Positions 40,201-49,898 of a stretch of 64,000 nt of DNA are shown piece by piece. The stretch is from Ramlibacter pinisoli (GTDB lineage Bacteria > Pseudomonadota > Gammaproteobacteria > Burkholderiales > Burkholderiaceae_C). The notes below the pieces were generated by a model. The model was given only the letters and a program-made list of their open reading frames with translations, did not search any database and was not told the origin of the DNA. A program made the position numbers and the translations under genes. The stretch spans positions 620,001 through 684,000 of the forward strand of contig NZ_WSEL01000009.1 of assembly GCF_009758015.1 (NCBI RefSeq), given 5' to 3'. Position 1 is the first letter of the stretch; the number at the start of each line of letters is the position of its first letter.

Positions 40201-41655
40201 ATGATCCGAGGGGAATTCATCGAAGTCACCAGCCCGGCGCCGCTCGAGACGGCTCCGGCTCCGCTGGACATGCGCCCGCGGGTCGGGCTGTCGCTGTTCT
40301 GGCGCACCTTCTTCCTGCTCTCGCTGCTCCTCATCGGGTCCATCGTGGCCTGGCTGCAGACGTTCCGGGCGCTCGAGTTCGAGCCGCGGGCGGTGCAGAC
40401 GGCCCAGCAGATCGCGTCGCTGGTAAACCTGAGCCGGGCCGCCCTGCGCTACTCCGACGCCATCGCCCGCGTCTCGCTCATCAAGACCCTGGCCGAGCAG
40501 GAAGGCGTGCGCATCCTGCCGGCCAAGCCGACCGACGTGTACATGACCGTCGACGACCTGTCGCTGGACGACCGCATCGCCGACGAGCTGCTGGGCCGCA
40601 TCGGTCCCGGCACCGTGCTGGCGTCGGCGGTCAACGGCGAGAAGGGCTTCTGGGTCGGCTTCAAGATCGACTCCGATTCCTACTGGCTGCTGCTGGACCG
40701 CAACCGCTTCACCAAGGTGGGCGGCCGCACCTGGCTCATCTGGCTCATCACGGCTGCCGGCCTGTCACTGGCCGGTGCCGCCCTCATCGCCCGGCTGATC
40801 AACCGCCCGCTCAAGCAGCTGTCGTTCGCCGCCAGCCGGGTGCGCGACGGCGACTTCGATGCCAGCCGCCTGGATGAGAAGGCCGTCACCAGCGAGATCC
40901 GCGAGGTGAACATCGGCTTCAACCGAATGGCGCAGCAGCTGGCCAAGATCGAGCAGGACCGGGCCGTCATGCTGGCCGGCATCTCGCACGACCTGCGCAC
41001 GCCCCTGGCCCGCCTGCGCCTGGAAACCGAGATGAGCGTCGCCGACGCCGACGCGCGCGAGCACATGGCCGCCGACATCGACCAGCTCGACGCCATCATC
41101 GACAAGTTCCTCGACTACGCCCGGCCCGACCACGCCGAGCTCAAGCCGGTCTCGCTGCGCGACGTGGTCGAGGCCTGCGTCTACGCGGTGCAGGACAACG
41201 AGGACATGCGCATTCACGTCGACGTGCCGAAGAACCTCTTCGTGCTGGCCGACGAGGTCGAGCTCGCCCGCGTGGTGTCCAACCTGCTCGAGAACGCGCG
41301 GCGCTACGGCAAGACGCCCGAGACCGGCATCGCCAAGGTCGACATCGCAGCCAAGGCGCGCAACGAATGGGTGCTGCTGAAGGTGCGCGACCATGGCATG
41401 GGCGTGGCACCGGAAGCGCTGCCCAACCTCATCAAGCCGTTCTTCCGTGGCGACGCCGCCCGCACCGCCGCCACCGGCGCCGGCCTGGGCCTGGCCATCG
41501 TCGACAAGACGGTGCAGCGCATGGGCGGCATCTTCGCGCTGGCCAACACCACCTCGGGCGGGCTGGCGGCGCACATCAAGCTGCAGAAGCCGAGGGCGCC
41601 GCAGGCGGCCGACGGCCAGCCCGAGCAGCTGCAGCGCGAGACCTCCGACGACTAG
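40201..41655 (+). CDS. envZ: EnvZ family osmosensing histidine kinase
   Basis: 484 residues from ATG 40201. Cytoplasmic N-terminus of ~30 residues, TM1 ([20 protein letters not shown]), periplasmic domain to about 180, TM2 ([19 protein letters not shown]), HAMP, then HisKA with His263 in [17 protein letters not shown], and HATPase with [18 protein letters not shown] and [11 protein letters not shown]. Phosphorylates OmpR. An earlier TTG at 40069 would read through the 26-bp duplication and is unlikely. Ends on a CTAG shared with the stop of ispF. Confidence 0.94.
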   Translation: MIRGEFIEVTSPAPLETAPAPLDMRPRVGLSLFWRTFFLLSLLLIGSIVAWLQTFRALEFEPRAVQTAQQIASLVNLSRAALRYSDAIARVSLIKTLAEQEGVRILPAKPTDVYMTVDDLSLDDRIADELLGRIGPGTVLASAVNGEKGFWVGFKIDSDSYWLLLDRNRFTKVGGRTWLIWLITAAGLSLAGAALIARLINRPLKQLSFAASRVRDGDFDASRLDEKAVTSEIREVNIGFNRMAQQLAKIEQDRAVMLAGISHDLRTPLARLRLETEMSVADADAREHMAADIDQLDAIIDKFLDYARPDHAELKPVSLRDVVEACVYAVQDNEDMRIHVDVPKNLFVLADEVELARVVSNLLENARRYGKTPETGIAKVDIAAKARNEWVLLKVRDHGMGVAPEALPNLIKPFFRGDAARTAATGAGLGLAIVDKTVQRMGGIFALANTTSGGLAAHIKLQKPRAPQAADGQPEQLQRETSDD

Positions 41656-42137
41656 GAACCGGCGCGCACCAGCAGCGCCACCGCCCGGGCCTCGATGCTC
41701 TGGCCCTGTCCCACCGGGCCGAGCTTTTCGGCCGTCTTGGCCTTGACGTTCACCTGGGCAGCGTCCACGCCCAGCGCCTTGGCGATGCGCGTGCGCATGG
41801 CGTCGATGTGCGGCGCCAGCTTGGGCGCCTGGGCCACGACGGTGCTGTCGACGTTGCCGACCTGCCAGCCGGCCGCACCCACCCGCCGCACGGCCTCCTC
41901 CAGCAGCAGCACCGAGTCGGCGCCGCGGAAGCGCTCGTCGGTGTCGGGGAAATGGCGGCCGATGTCGCCCAGGCCGGCGGCCCCCAGCACCGCATCGGTG
42001 ATCGCGTGCAGCAGGGCGTCGGCGTCCGAGTGCCCGAGCAGCCCGCGGCCGTAGGGGATGGTCACGCCGCCGAGGATGAGCGGGCGGCCCGGCACGAGCG
42101 CGTGCACGTCCCAGCCTTCGCCGATGCGGATGGTCAT
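41652..42137 (-). CDS. ispF: 2-C-methyl-D-erythritol 2,4-cyclodiphosphate synthase
   Basis: 161 residues. MEP-pathway enzyme forming the cyclic diphosphate. Zinc-ligand motif [16 protein letters not shown] at the N-terminus, [35 protein letters not shown], and [23 protein letters not shown] overlaps the ispD stop (ATGA), so ispD-ispF are coupled. Confidence 0.97.
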   Translation of the reverse strand: MTIRIGEGWDVHALVPGRPLILGGVTIPYGRGLLGHSDADALLHAITDAVLGAAGLGDIGRHFPDTDERFRGADSVLLLEEAVRRVGAAGWQVGNVDSTVVAQAPKLAPHIDAMRTRIAKALGVDAAQVNVKAKTAEKLGPVGQGQSIEARAVALLVRAGS

Positions 42138-42832
42138 GTCGTCCTGCTTTCGAGCACGGCGCGGGCCAGGGCGAAATCCTCCGGCCACGTCACCTTGAAG
42201 TTCTGCGCGCTGCCCTGCACCAGCCGGGCTTGCAAGCCGAGCGCCTCGATGGCCGACGCCTCGTCCGTCACGCCCGGGCCGGCCTCGGCCAGCGCCCGGC
42301 GCAGCAGGCCGAGGCGGAACATCTGCGGCGTCTGCGCCAGCCACTTGCCCTGGCGCGGCAGCGTGGCGGCCACGCGCCCGCCGGCCTCCTCCTTCAGCGT
42401 GTCGGCCAGGGGCTGGGCCAGCAAACCGCCGACGGTGTCGTCGGCGCAGGCATCGATGAGGCGGTCGACCAGGGCCGGCGTGACCAGGCAGCGCGCCGCG
42501 TCGTGCACCAGCACCCAGTCGTTCTCCGACGCGCCGCGCCGGTGCAGTTCGTCCAGGCCGTTGGCCACGGTCTGCGCGCGGGTGGCGCCGCCGCATGCCA
42601 CCACGGTGTAGCCGCTGCCGGCCGGCATGCGCCGGTCGTCCGGCGCGACCATCACCAGCAGCGACGCGAGGCGCCGGACCTGCGCCAGGGCGGCCAGCGT
42701 GTGCAGCACCAGCATCCGCCCGGCGAGCGGTTCGTATTGCTTGGGGCCTTCGGTGCCGGCGCGGCTGCCGGTTCCTGCGCACGGCAGCACGGCGTGGAAC
42801 CGCACAGGGGAATCGGAAGGATGGGCCGGCAT
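42134..42832 (-). CDS. ispD: 2-C-methyl-D-erythritol 4-phosphate cytidylyltransferase
   Basis: 232 residues. Activates MEP with CTP. Nucleotidyltransferase start [20 protein letters not shown] with the CTP-binding glycine loop and Lys; [37 protein letters not shown], and [12 protein letters not shown] follow. Start chosen at ATG 42832 (MPAHPSDSP), which leaves a short lead to the first strand as in homologues; ATG at 42847 is an alternative. It diverges from mfd. Confidence 0.95.
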   Translation of the reverse strand: MPAHPSDSPVRFHAVLPCAGTGSRAGTEGPKQYEPLAGRMLVLHTLAALAQVRRLASLLVMVAPDDRRMPAGSGYTVVACGGATRAQTVANGLDELHRRGASENDWVLVHDAARCLVTPALVDRLIDACADDTVGGLLAQPLADTLKEEAGGRVAATLPRQGKWLAQTPQMFRLGLLRRALAEAGPGVTDEASAIEALGLQARLVQGSAQNFKVTWPEDFALARAVLESRTT

Positions 42833-42849
42833 GGAGATGGGGGCCATTC

Positions 42850-42855
42850 TAGAAT
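42850..42855 (+). promoter_or_regulatory. Candidate -10 box of mfd
   Basis: TAGAAT inside the palindrome ATTCTAGAAT, which also gives TAGAAT on the minus strand toward ispD. If used on the plus strand, transcription would start near 42862, the first base of the hairpin that follows. No strong -35 is seen. Confidence 0.45.
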
Positions 42856-42861
42856 CCATGC

Positions 42862-42889
42862 ACACCCCTCCCTGCCCGGCGAGGGGTGT
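42862..42889 (+). promoter_or_regulatory. Leader hairpin before mfd
   Basis: Perfect 9-bp inverted repeat ACACCCCTC (42862-42870) and GAGGGGTGT (42881-42889), 10-nt loop. The descending arm contains GAGGGG, the only Shine-Dalgarno-like sequence before mfd, so the fold could hide it. A terminator is unlikely since no T-run follows. Confidence 0.6.
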
Positions 42890-42906
42890 TCGCATTTGCA
42901 CCACCG

Positions 42907-45900
42907 ATGGAACTTCCCAAGCTGTCACCCGGCAAGCGCTACGCGCTGCCCCGCCCTCCCGGCTCGGCGGACGCGCTGTTGCTGGCCCGCCTGTCCGAGC
43001 GCGAGAAGGCCGCCGGCCGCCCCACCGGCATCGTCACGGCCGGCGCGGCCGATGCGCAGCGCCTCATCGACGAACTGGCGTTCTTCGCGCCCGACCTGCG
43101 GGTGGCGCTGTTCCCCGACTGGGAAACGCTGCCCTACGACACGTTCTCGCCGCACCAGGACCTGATCAGCGAGCGCCTCGCCACGCTGTGGCGCATCTCG
43201 CAGGGCGAGGCCGACGTCGTCATCGTGCCGGCCACCACGGCGCTGTACCGGGTCGCCCCGCCGTCCTTCCTGGCCGGCTACACGTTCTCGTTCCAGGTGA
43301 AGCAAAAGCTGGAAGAGGCGCGGCTGAAGGCGCAGCTCACCCTGGCGGGATACAACCACGTCACGCAGGTCGTCAGCCCCGGCGAGTACGCGGTGCGCGG
43401 CGGCCTGATCGACCTGTTCCCGATGGGGTCGGCCGTGCCGTATCGGGTCGACCTGTTCGACGACGAGATCGACTCGATCCGCACCTTCGACCCGGACAGC
43501 CAGCGCAGCCTGTATCCCGTGCCCGACGTGCGCCTGCTGCCCGGCCGCGAATTCCCGATGGACGACGACGCACGGGCCAAGTTCCGCAGCCGCTGGCGCG
43601 AGCTGCTGGAGGGCGACCCGACCCGCAGCCGCATCTACAAGGACATGGGCAACGGCGTGGCCACCGCCGGCATCGAGTACTACCTGCCGCTGTTCTTCGA
43701 CGACACGGCGACGGTGTTCGACTACCTGGGTCCCCAGGCCACGCTGGTGCTGCATGGCGACCTGGAGCCGGCCTTCCAGCGCTTCTGGCAGGACACCCGG
43801 GACCGGCATCGCCTGCTGCAGGGCGACCCCGACCGCCCCATCCTGCCGCCCGAAGCCCTGTTCCTGACGATCGAGCAGTTCTACGGCCGCGCCAATGACC
43901 ACGCCCAGCTGGCCTTGCGGCCGGGCACGCAGGACATCGCGGACAGCGCGCTGTTCCAGAAGCTGCCCGAGCTGTCGGTGGTGCGCGGCGCCGAGGAGCC
44001 GCTGGCCCGCTTCCGCCAGCACGTGGCCGCCACCGCGCACCGCGTCCTCGTGGTCGCCGAGAGTGCGGGTCGCCGCGAGAGCCTGCTCGACTTCCTGCGC
44101 GCCAGCCAGGTGTCGCCACCGGCGTTCGATTCGCTGGAGGAGTTCCTGGCCAGCGACGAGAAGCTGGGCATCGCCACCGCGGCGCTGGCCGAGGGCTTCA
44201 GCTGGGTGGCCGAGGCGCTCGACATCGTCACCGAGACCGAGCTGTTCGCGGCCGGCGCCACCACGCGCCGGCGCAAGAAGCAGGAGCAGGTCAGCGACGT
44301 CGAAGCCCTGATCAAGGACCTGTCGGAGCTGAACGTCGGCGACCCGGTGGTGCACACGCAGCACGGCATCGGCCGCTACAAGGGCCTGGTGAACCTGGAC
44401 CTGGGCCAGGGCAACACCGAGTTCCTGCACCTGGAATACGCCGACAAGGCCACGCTGTACGTCCCGGTCAGCCAGCTGCACCAGATCAGCCGCTACACCG
44501 GCGTGTCGGCCGACGAGGCGCCGCTGCACAAGCTGGGCTCGGGCCAGTGGGAGAAGGCCCGCCGCAAGGCCGCCGAGCAGGTGCGCGACACCGCCGCCGA
44601 GCTGCTGAACATCTACGCCCGCCGCGCGGCGCGCGAGGGATTCGCGTTCCGCTTCTCGCCGCAGGACTACGAGGCCTTCTCGAACGACTTCGGCTTCGAG
44701 GAGACGGCCGACCAGAACGCGGCCATCCACGCCGTCATCCAGGACATGATCTCGCCGCAGCCGATGGACCGGCTGGTGTGCGGCGACGTCGGCTTCGGCA
44801 AGACCGAGGTCGCCCTGCGCGCCGCCTTCATCGCCGTCACCGGCGGCAAGCAGGTGGCCTTCCTCGCTCCCACCACGCTGCTGGCCGAGCAGCACTTCCA
44901 GACGCTGGTCGACCGCTTCTCCAAGTGGCCGGTCAAGGTGGCCGAGGTGTCGCGCTTCCGCTCCGGCAAGGAAGTGACCGCCACGCTCAAGGGCCTGGCC
45001 GACGGCAGCGTCGACATCGTGGTGGGCACCCACAAGCTGCTCTCCGAATCGACCAAGTTCAAGAACCTGGGCCTGCTCATCATCGACGAGGAGCACCGCT
45101 TCGGCGTGCGCCACAAGGAGGCGATGAAGGCCATGCGGGCCGAGGTCGACGTGCTCACGCTCACCGCCACGCCCATCCCGCGCACGCTGGGCATGGCGCT
45201 GGAGGGCCTGCGCGACCTGTCGGTCATTGCCACTGCGCCGCAGCGGCGCCTGGCCATCAAGACCTTCGTGCGCAACGAGGGCAACGGCGTGGTCCGGGAG
45301 GCCGTCCTGCGCGAGCTCAAGCGCGGCGGCCAGGTGTACTTCCTGCACAACGAGGTGGAGACGATCGCGAACCGGCGCGAAAGGCTGGAGGCGCTGCTGC
45401 CCGAGGCCCGCATCGCGGTCGCGCATGGCCAGATGCCCGAGCGCGAGCTCGAGCGGGTGATGCGCGACTTCGTGCAGCAGCGCTTCAACGTGCTGCTGTG
45501 CTCCACCATCATCGAGACCGGCATCGACGTCCCGACGGCCAACACCATCGTCATCAGCCGGGCCGACAAGTTCGGGCTGGCGCAGCTGCACCAGCTGCGC
45601 GGCCGCGTCGGCCGCAGCCACCACCAGGCCTACGCCTACCTGATGGTGCCCGACACCGAGAGCCTGACCAAGCAGGCGGCCCAGCGCCTCGACGCCATCC
45701 AGCAGATGGAAGAACTGGGCTCGGGCTTCTACCTCGCGATGCACGACCTCGAGATCCGCGGCGCCGGCGAGGTGCTGGGCGAGAACCAGAGCGGCAACAT
45801 GCTGGAGGTGGGCTTCCAGCTGTACAACGAGATGCTGGCAGAGGCGGTGCGTTCGCTCAAGGCCGGCCACGAGCCCGACCTGCTGGCGCCGCTGTCCGTC

Positions 45901-46353
45901 ACCACCGACATCAACCTGCATGCCCCGGCCCTCCTGCCCGAGGACTACTGCGGCGACGTGCACCTGCGGCTGTCGTTCTACAAGAAGCTGGCCACGTCCA
46001 AGACCACCGACCAGATCGACTCGCTGCTGGAGGAGATCGTCGATCGCTTCGGCAAGCCGCCGGCGCAGGCGCAGACCCTGATCGACGTGCACCGGCTGCG
46101 CGTGCTGGCCCGCCCCTATGGCGTGGTCAAGGTCGACGCCGCGCCGGGCGTCATCACCATCACCTTCCGGCCCAACCCGCCGGTGGAGTCGCTGCGCATC
46201 ATCGAGCTGGTGCAGAAGAACCGCCACATCAAGCTGGCCGGCAACGAGAAGCTGCGCATCGAGCGCGAACTGAAAGAGCCCCGCGACCGGGCGCAGATGG
46301 TGCGCGACGTGCTGCGGTCGCTGGGGCAGCCGAAGGTTGCTGAAACGGCCTGA
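42907..46353 (+). CDS. mfd: Transcription-repair coupling factor Mfd
   Basis: 1148 residues (E. coli 1148). Displaces RNA polymerase stalled at DNA damage and recruits UvrA. N-terminal UvrB-like region (LFPDWETLPYDTFSPHQDL), RNA-polymerase-interacting domain (DPVVHTQHGIGRYKGL), then translocase motor: Walker A in CGDVGFGKTEVALRAAF, LIIDEEHRFGVRHKE, TLTATPIPRTLGMA, STIIETGIDVPTANT, QLRGRVGRSHHQAYAYL, and the C-terminal TRCF domain. Start ATG 42907 (MELPKLSPG) fits homologues; a GTG at 42886 in the same frame would add seven residues but lies inside the hairpin. Confidence 0.97.
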   Translation: MELPKLSPGKRYALPRPPGSADALLLARLSEREKAAGRPTGIVTAGAADAQRLIDELAFFAPDLRVALFPDWETLPYDTFSPHQDLISERLATLWRISQGEADVVIVPATTALYRVAPPSFLAGYTFSFQVKQKLEEARLKAQLTLAGYNHVTQVVSPGEYAVRGGLIDLFPMGSAVPYRVDLFDDEIDSIRTFDPDSQRSLYPVPDVRLLPGREFPMDDDARAKFRSRWRELLEGDPTRSRIYKDMGNGVATAGIEYYLPLFFDDTATVFDYLGPQATLVLHGDLEPAFQRFWQDTRDRHRLLQGDPDRPILPPEALFLTIEQFYGRANDHAQLALRPGTQDIADSALFQKLPELSVVRGAEEPLARFRQHVAATAHRVLVVAESAGRRESLLDFLRASQVSPPAFDSLEEFLASDEKLGIATAALAEGFSWVAEALDIVTETELFAAGATTRRRKKQEQVSDVEALIKDLSELNVGDPVVHTQHGIGRYKGLVNLDLGQGNTEFLHLEYADKATLYVPVSQLHQISRYTGVSADEAPLHKLGSGQWEKARRKAAEQVRDTAAELLNIYARRAAREGFAFRFSPQDYEAFSNDFGFEETADQNAAIHAVIQDMISPQPMDRLVCGDVGFGKTEVALRAAFIAVTGGKQVAFLAPTTLLAEQHFQTLVDRFSKWPVKVAEVSRFRSGKEVTATLKGLADGSVDIVVGTHKLLSESTKFKNLGLLIIDEEHRFGVRHKEAMKAMRAEVDVLTLTATPIPRTLGMALEGLRDLSVIATAPQRRLAIKTFVRNEGNGVVREAVLRELKRGGQVYFLHNEVETIANRRERLEALLPEARIAVAHGQMPERELERVMRDFVQQRFNVLLCSTIIETGIDVPTANTIVISRADKFGLAQLHQLRGRVGRSHHQAYAYLMVPDTESLTKQAAQRLDAIQQMEELGSGFYLAMHDLEIRGAGEVLGENQSGNMLEVGFQLYNEMLAEAVRSLKAGHEPDLLAPLSVTTDINLHAPALLPEDYCGDVHLRLSFYKKLATSKTTDQIDSLLEEIVDRFGKPPAQAQTLIDVHRLRVLARPYGVVKVDAAPGVITITFRPNPPVESLRIIELVQKNRHIKLAGNEKLRIERELKEPRDRAQMVRDVLRSLGQPKVAETA

Positions 46354-46432
46354 AGGCGGGAGCGGACGCAAACCCCGAACGCGCACTCCCGTACGTCCCG
46401 TTTCCTCATTCCAGAATGGGAAAATCGCCCCC

Positions 46433-47158
46433 ATGCCACTGACCTCCTTCGCTCCCGGCCTTTCCATCCAGGGCTTCACCCCGCCGCTGCGGCTGTCCGA
46501 CTTCAAGCTGGTCGCGTTCGACATGGACTCGACCCTGATCAACATCGAGTGCGTCGACGAGATCGCCGATGCGGCCGGCCGCAAGGAGGAAGTGGCCGCC
46601 ATCACCGAGGCCGCGATGCGCGGCGAGATCGCCGACTACAAGGAGAGCCTGCGCCGGCGGGTCGCCCTGCTGCGCGGCGTCACGGTGGCCGACATGGAGC
46701 TGGTCTACACCCAGCGCCTGCAGCTCAACCCGGGCGCCGAGAAGCTGGTGAAGGCCTGCCAGGCGGCCGGCCTGAAGACGCTGCTGGTGTCGGGCGGGTT
46801 CACTTTCTTCACCGACCGCATCCGCGACAAGCTGGGCATCGACTACACCCGCTCCAACGTGCTGGAGATCGAGTCCGGTCCCAATTGCGGCCAGCTCACC
46901 GGGCGCATGGTCGACCAGCCCTGGGGCGACATCTGCGACGGCGCCGAAAAGCGCCGCATGCTGCTGGAGACCTGCGCGGCGCTGGGCATCGATCCCCGGC
47001 AGGCCATCGCGGTGGGCGACGGCGCCAACGACCTGCCGATGATGGGCGAAGCCGGCCTGTCGATGGCCTGGCACGCCAAGCCCAGGGTGCGCGAGCAGGC
47101 CATGGTGGCGGTGGACGAAGGTGGCCTCGACCGCCTGCTCGAGGTGGTGCGCCCCTAA
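46433..47158 (+). CDS. serB: Phosphoserine phosphatase
   Basis: 241 residues. Last step of serine synthesis. HAD-fold: motif I KLVAFDMDSTLINIECVDE with nucleophile Asp, motif II LLVSGGFTFFTDRI, motif III Lys in GAEKRRML, motif IV AIAVGDGANDLPMMGEAGL. Unlike E. coli SerB it lacks the N-terminal ACT region and starts soon before the HAD domain. Start ATG 46433, 79 bases after mfd; its 3' end faces the sensor-kinase gene ten bases away. Confidence 0.95.
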   Translation: MPLTSFAPGLSIQGFTPPLRLSDFKLVAFDMDSTLINIECVDEIADAAGRKEEVAAITEAAMRGEIADYKESLRRRVALLRGVTVADMELVYTQRLQLNPGAEKLVKACQAAGLKTLLVSGGFTFFTDRIRDKLGIDYTRSNVLEIESGPNCGQLTGRMVDQPWGDICDGAEKRRMLLETCAALGIDPRQAIAVGDGANDLPMMGEAGLSMAWHAKPRVREQAMVAVDEGGLDRLLEVVRP

Positions 47159-47168
47159 GCGGCGCCCG

Positions 47169-49898
47169 TCAGGCCGGCGCGCCGGCCGGCACCATGGGCA
47201 GGCGCACGGTGAAGGTCGATCCCTTGCCGAGGGTGCTCTCCACGTCGATGCGGCCGCCGTGCACCTGGACCGCGTTCTTCACGATGGCCAGGCCCAGCCC
47301 CGTGCCCTGGATGCTGCCGACGTTGCTGGCGCGGTGGAACGACCCGAACAGGTGGCCGACCTCGTCGGGCGGGATGCCGATGCCCTGGTCGGCGACCTCG
47401 AACACCAGCTCGGCGCCCTCGCGCCGCACGTCGAAGCGCACCTGGCCGCCGTCGGGCGAGTACTTGATGGCGTTGAACAGCAGGTTGCCGAAGATGTGGC
47501 GCAGCAGCTTCTCGTCGCAGCGGCAGGTGCCCACCGCGGGAGCGGCCCGCACCGCGATCTCGCAGTCGGTGTCGGGGTGCTGCGCCCACACCTCCTCGAC
47601 CAGGCGGCGGCACAGCGCCGGCAGGTTCACGTCGGCCGGGCGGAACTCCAGCATCTGCGCGTCGGCCTGGCCCAGCAGCAGCACCCGGTCGAGCATGCGC
47701 GACATGCGCTGCACGCCGGCCGCGATGCCGTCCAGGGTTTCCAGGCGATCGGTCGCGGGCAGCCGGTCGCCGTAGTGCCGCAGCACCTCCTCGGCCGACA
47801 GGATGGCCGCCAGCGGCGTGCGGAACTCGTGGCTGGTCATCGCCACGAAGCGCGTGCGCAGGTCGTTCAGCGCCCGCTGCTGCTCCAGGGCCTCCAGGAT
47901 CTCGGCCTCGCCCTTCTTGCGCTCGGTGATGTCCAGGAAGGTCCAGATCACGCCCGAATCGGGGTCGTTGGCGCGCACGCAGCTGCCGCCCATCTGCACC
48001 CAGATCAGCTCGCCGGTGCGGCGCCGCAGCTGCCGCTCGCAGGTGTAGCCGTTGGTGGCGATGAGCGAGGCGCGCGCCTCGACGCCGAACCGCTCCCAGC
48101 TCTCGCGGTCGGCGTGGATGTACAGGGACGACTGGCCGATGAGGACCTGGCGCGGGTAGCCCAGCATCTGCGCGAACTTCTCGTTCACCCACTCGTGGAT
48201 GCGGAACACCGACAGCACGATGCCCACCACGGCGTTGTTCAGGATGGCCTCGCGCTCGGACATCGTCGACTGCAGCTGCTCCTGCAGCCGCTTGCGCTCG
48301 GTGATGTCCATCACCACCCACACCGTGCCCTGGCCCAGGTCGCGGCGGCTCACCGCCTTGCCCGACAGCGCCACCCAGATCAGCGCGCCGTCGCGCCGCC
48401 GCACCAGCAGCTCGCGCTCGTACACCTCGCCGCGCGCCACCGCGGCGGCCACTTCGCGGCCGACCTGGAGGTAGTCCTCGCGCGACAGGTAGAACGGCTC
48501 CATCGAGGTGATCGGCTCGAAGCCGCCGCCGAAGATGTCGGCCATGGCCTTGTTGGCCCAGCGGAAACGCCCCTCCGGCGTGAGGAAGGCGATGCCGACG
48601 ATGGAGTTCTCCAGGATGACCTCGCGCTCGTCCAGCACCTGCTGCAGCCGGGCCTGCGACTGCGACAGCGCCTCCACCATCGCGTGTTCGGCCGCGATGC
48701 GGGCCTGGGCCTGCTCCTTGAAGCGGCGCGCCACGTTGATGCGGTCGCCGAGGGCGAACGACAGCAGCACCATTTCCAGCGCCGACCCGATCAGCAGCGA
48801 GTTGGCCGTGACGGCGTTGGACGGCAACAGGCCGACGTTGTGCAGCAGCAGGATGGCCACCCCCAGCAGGAGCAGCGCCCAGGCCAGGAAGAAGGCGCGC
48901 GCGCCGGCGAAGCCGCCGCGGGTGCCGAGGTAGCCCAGCACGAACACGGTGACCACGCCCGCCAGGGACAGCCCGATGACCAGGTACGCGGACGAGCGGT
49001 ACGGCAAGGCCAGCGAAGCGACCAGCGCGACGGCCCAGCCAGCCATCTGCGCCAGCACCAGCCTGTCCAGGCGCGGCATCCGTGCGGCGCTGGAGAGGAA
49101 GCTGCGCGCGAACTGCAGCCCGAAGAGGGCGGTGGCCGTGAACGCCACCGGCACCGACACGGTGTTCCACCAGGTCTGCCCGGGCCACAGGAACTGCGCG
49201 CCCAGGCCGAGGAGCGCGGCCTGGCCGACGCCCATCGCGGCGACGAAGGCCACGTACACCAGGTAGGAGCGGTCTCGCACCGAGACGAACAGCAGCAGGT
49301 TGTAGAGCAGCAGCCCGCCCAGCAGGCCGAAGTAAAGGCTCAGGCCCGCGTAGGTGGCCTGGTCGTGCTGCCACAGCGCCGCCGGCTGCCACAGGCGCGC
49401 CGGCGCCGACAGCGTGCCGGCCGACGCGATGCGCAGGTACAGCACGGTGGGGCCGCCAGGCTGCACGTCGACCTTGAACACGTGGTTGCGGTGCGGCATC
49501 GTGCGGTCGGCGAAGGGCTCGGTGTCGCCGCCCACCTGGCGCGCGACGCCGCCGGGGCCGGGCACGTAGACCTCCACGCGGTCCAGCGGCGGGTAGGCGA
49601 TCTCGAGCAGCCATTCGCGCGGCGCCTGCGGCTGCGCGTCCAGCCGCACCATGAGCCACCAGGCAGACCGCGACAGGCCGAAGTTCGGACCCGGCCCGCT
49701 GGCCGGCACGGGCTGGAACCGGGCCTGCAGCGCCGGTTGCCTTACCTCGTCGACGGTGAGCATGCCGCCCGGGTCCTCCAGCGCCGCGAAGGCGCGCGAC
49801 AGGGCGTACACCGGCTCGGTCCCGATCGCGACGCTGCCGGCCTGGCAGGGCAGCACGGCCGCCAGCAGCAGCCACGCCAGCCACAGGGCGCGCCTCAT
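47169..49898 (-). CDS. 7TMR-DISM sensor histidine kinase with two PAS domains
   Basis: 909 residues. Signal peptide (LWLAWLLLAAVLPCQAG), extracellular DISMED2-like domain about 25-170, seven hydrophobic segments about 175-390 (7TMR-DISM), coiled-coil linker, PAS domains about 425-540 (ILENSIVGIAFLTPEG) and 550-665 (ILNNAVVGIVLS), each ending in a DITERK motif, then HisKA with His690 in VAMTSHEFRTPLAAIL and HATPase with NLLFNAIKYS, VADQGIGIP and GTGLGLAIVKNAV. No receiver domain and no adjacent response regulator: an orphan kinase. ATG overlaps the phoD stop (ATGA). Signal unknown. Confidence 0.92.
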   Translation of the reverse strand: MRRALWLAWLLLAAVLPCQAGSVAIGTEPVYALSRAFAALEDPGGMLTVDEVRQPALQARFQPVPASGPGPNFGLSRSAWWLMVRLDAQPQAPREWLLEIAYPPLDRVEVYVPGPGGVARQVGGDTEPFADRTMPHRNHVFKVDVQPGGPTVLYLRIASAGTLSAPARLWQPAALWQHDQATYAGLSLYFGLLGGLLLYNLLLFVSVRDRSYLVYVAFVAAMGVGQAALLGLGAQFLWPGQTWWNTVSVPVAFTATALFGLQFARSFLSSAARMPRLDRLVLAQMAGWAVALVASLALPYRSSAYLVIGLSLAGVVTVFVLGYLGTRGGFAGARAFFLAWALLLLGVAILLLHNVGLLPSNAVTANSLLIGSALEMVLLSFALGDRINVARRFKEQAQARIAAEHAMVEALSQSQARLQQVLDEREVILENSIVGIAFLTPEGRFRWANKAMADIFGGGFEPITSMEPFYLSREDYLQVGREVAAAVARGEVYERELLVRRRDGALIWVALSGKAVSRRDLGQGTVWVVMDITERKRLQEQLQSTMSEREAILNNAVVGIVLSVFRIHEWVNEKFAQMLGYPRQVLIGQSSLYIHADRESWERFGVEARASLIATNGYTCERQLRRRTGELIWVQMGGSCVRANDPDSGVIWTFLDITERKKGEAEILEALEQQRALNDLRTRFVAMTSHEFRTPLAAILSAEEVLRHYGDRLPATDRLETLDGIAAGVQRMSRMLDRVLLLGQADAQMLEFRPADVNLPALCRRLVEEVWAQHPDTDCEIAVRAAPAVGTCRCDEKLLRHIFGNLLFNAIKYSPDGGQVRFDVRREGAELVFEVADQGIGIPPDEVGHLFGSFHRASNVGSIQGTGLGLAIVKNAVQVHGGRIDVESTLGKGSTFTVRLPMVPAGAPA

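Noticed and set aside
42925..46605. A 1226-codon open frame on the minus strand opposite mfd.
   Set aside because: Shadow of mfd; composition is His/Gln/Leu/Asp-rich antisense of GC-rich codons and it contains no domain.
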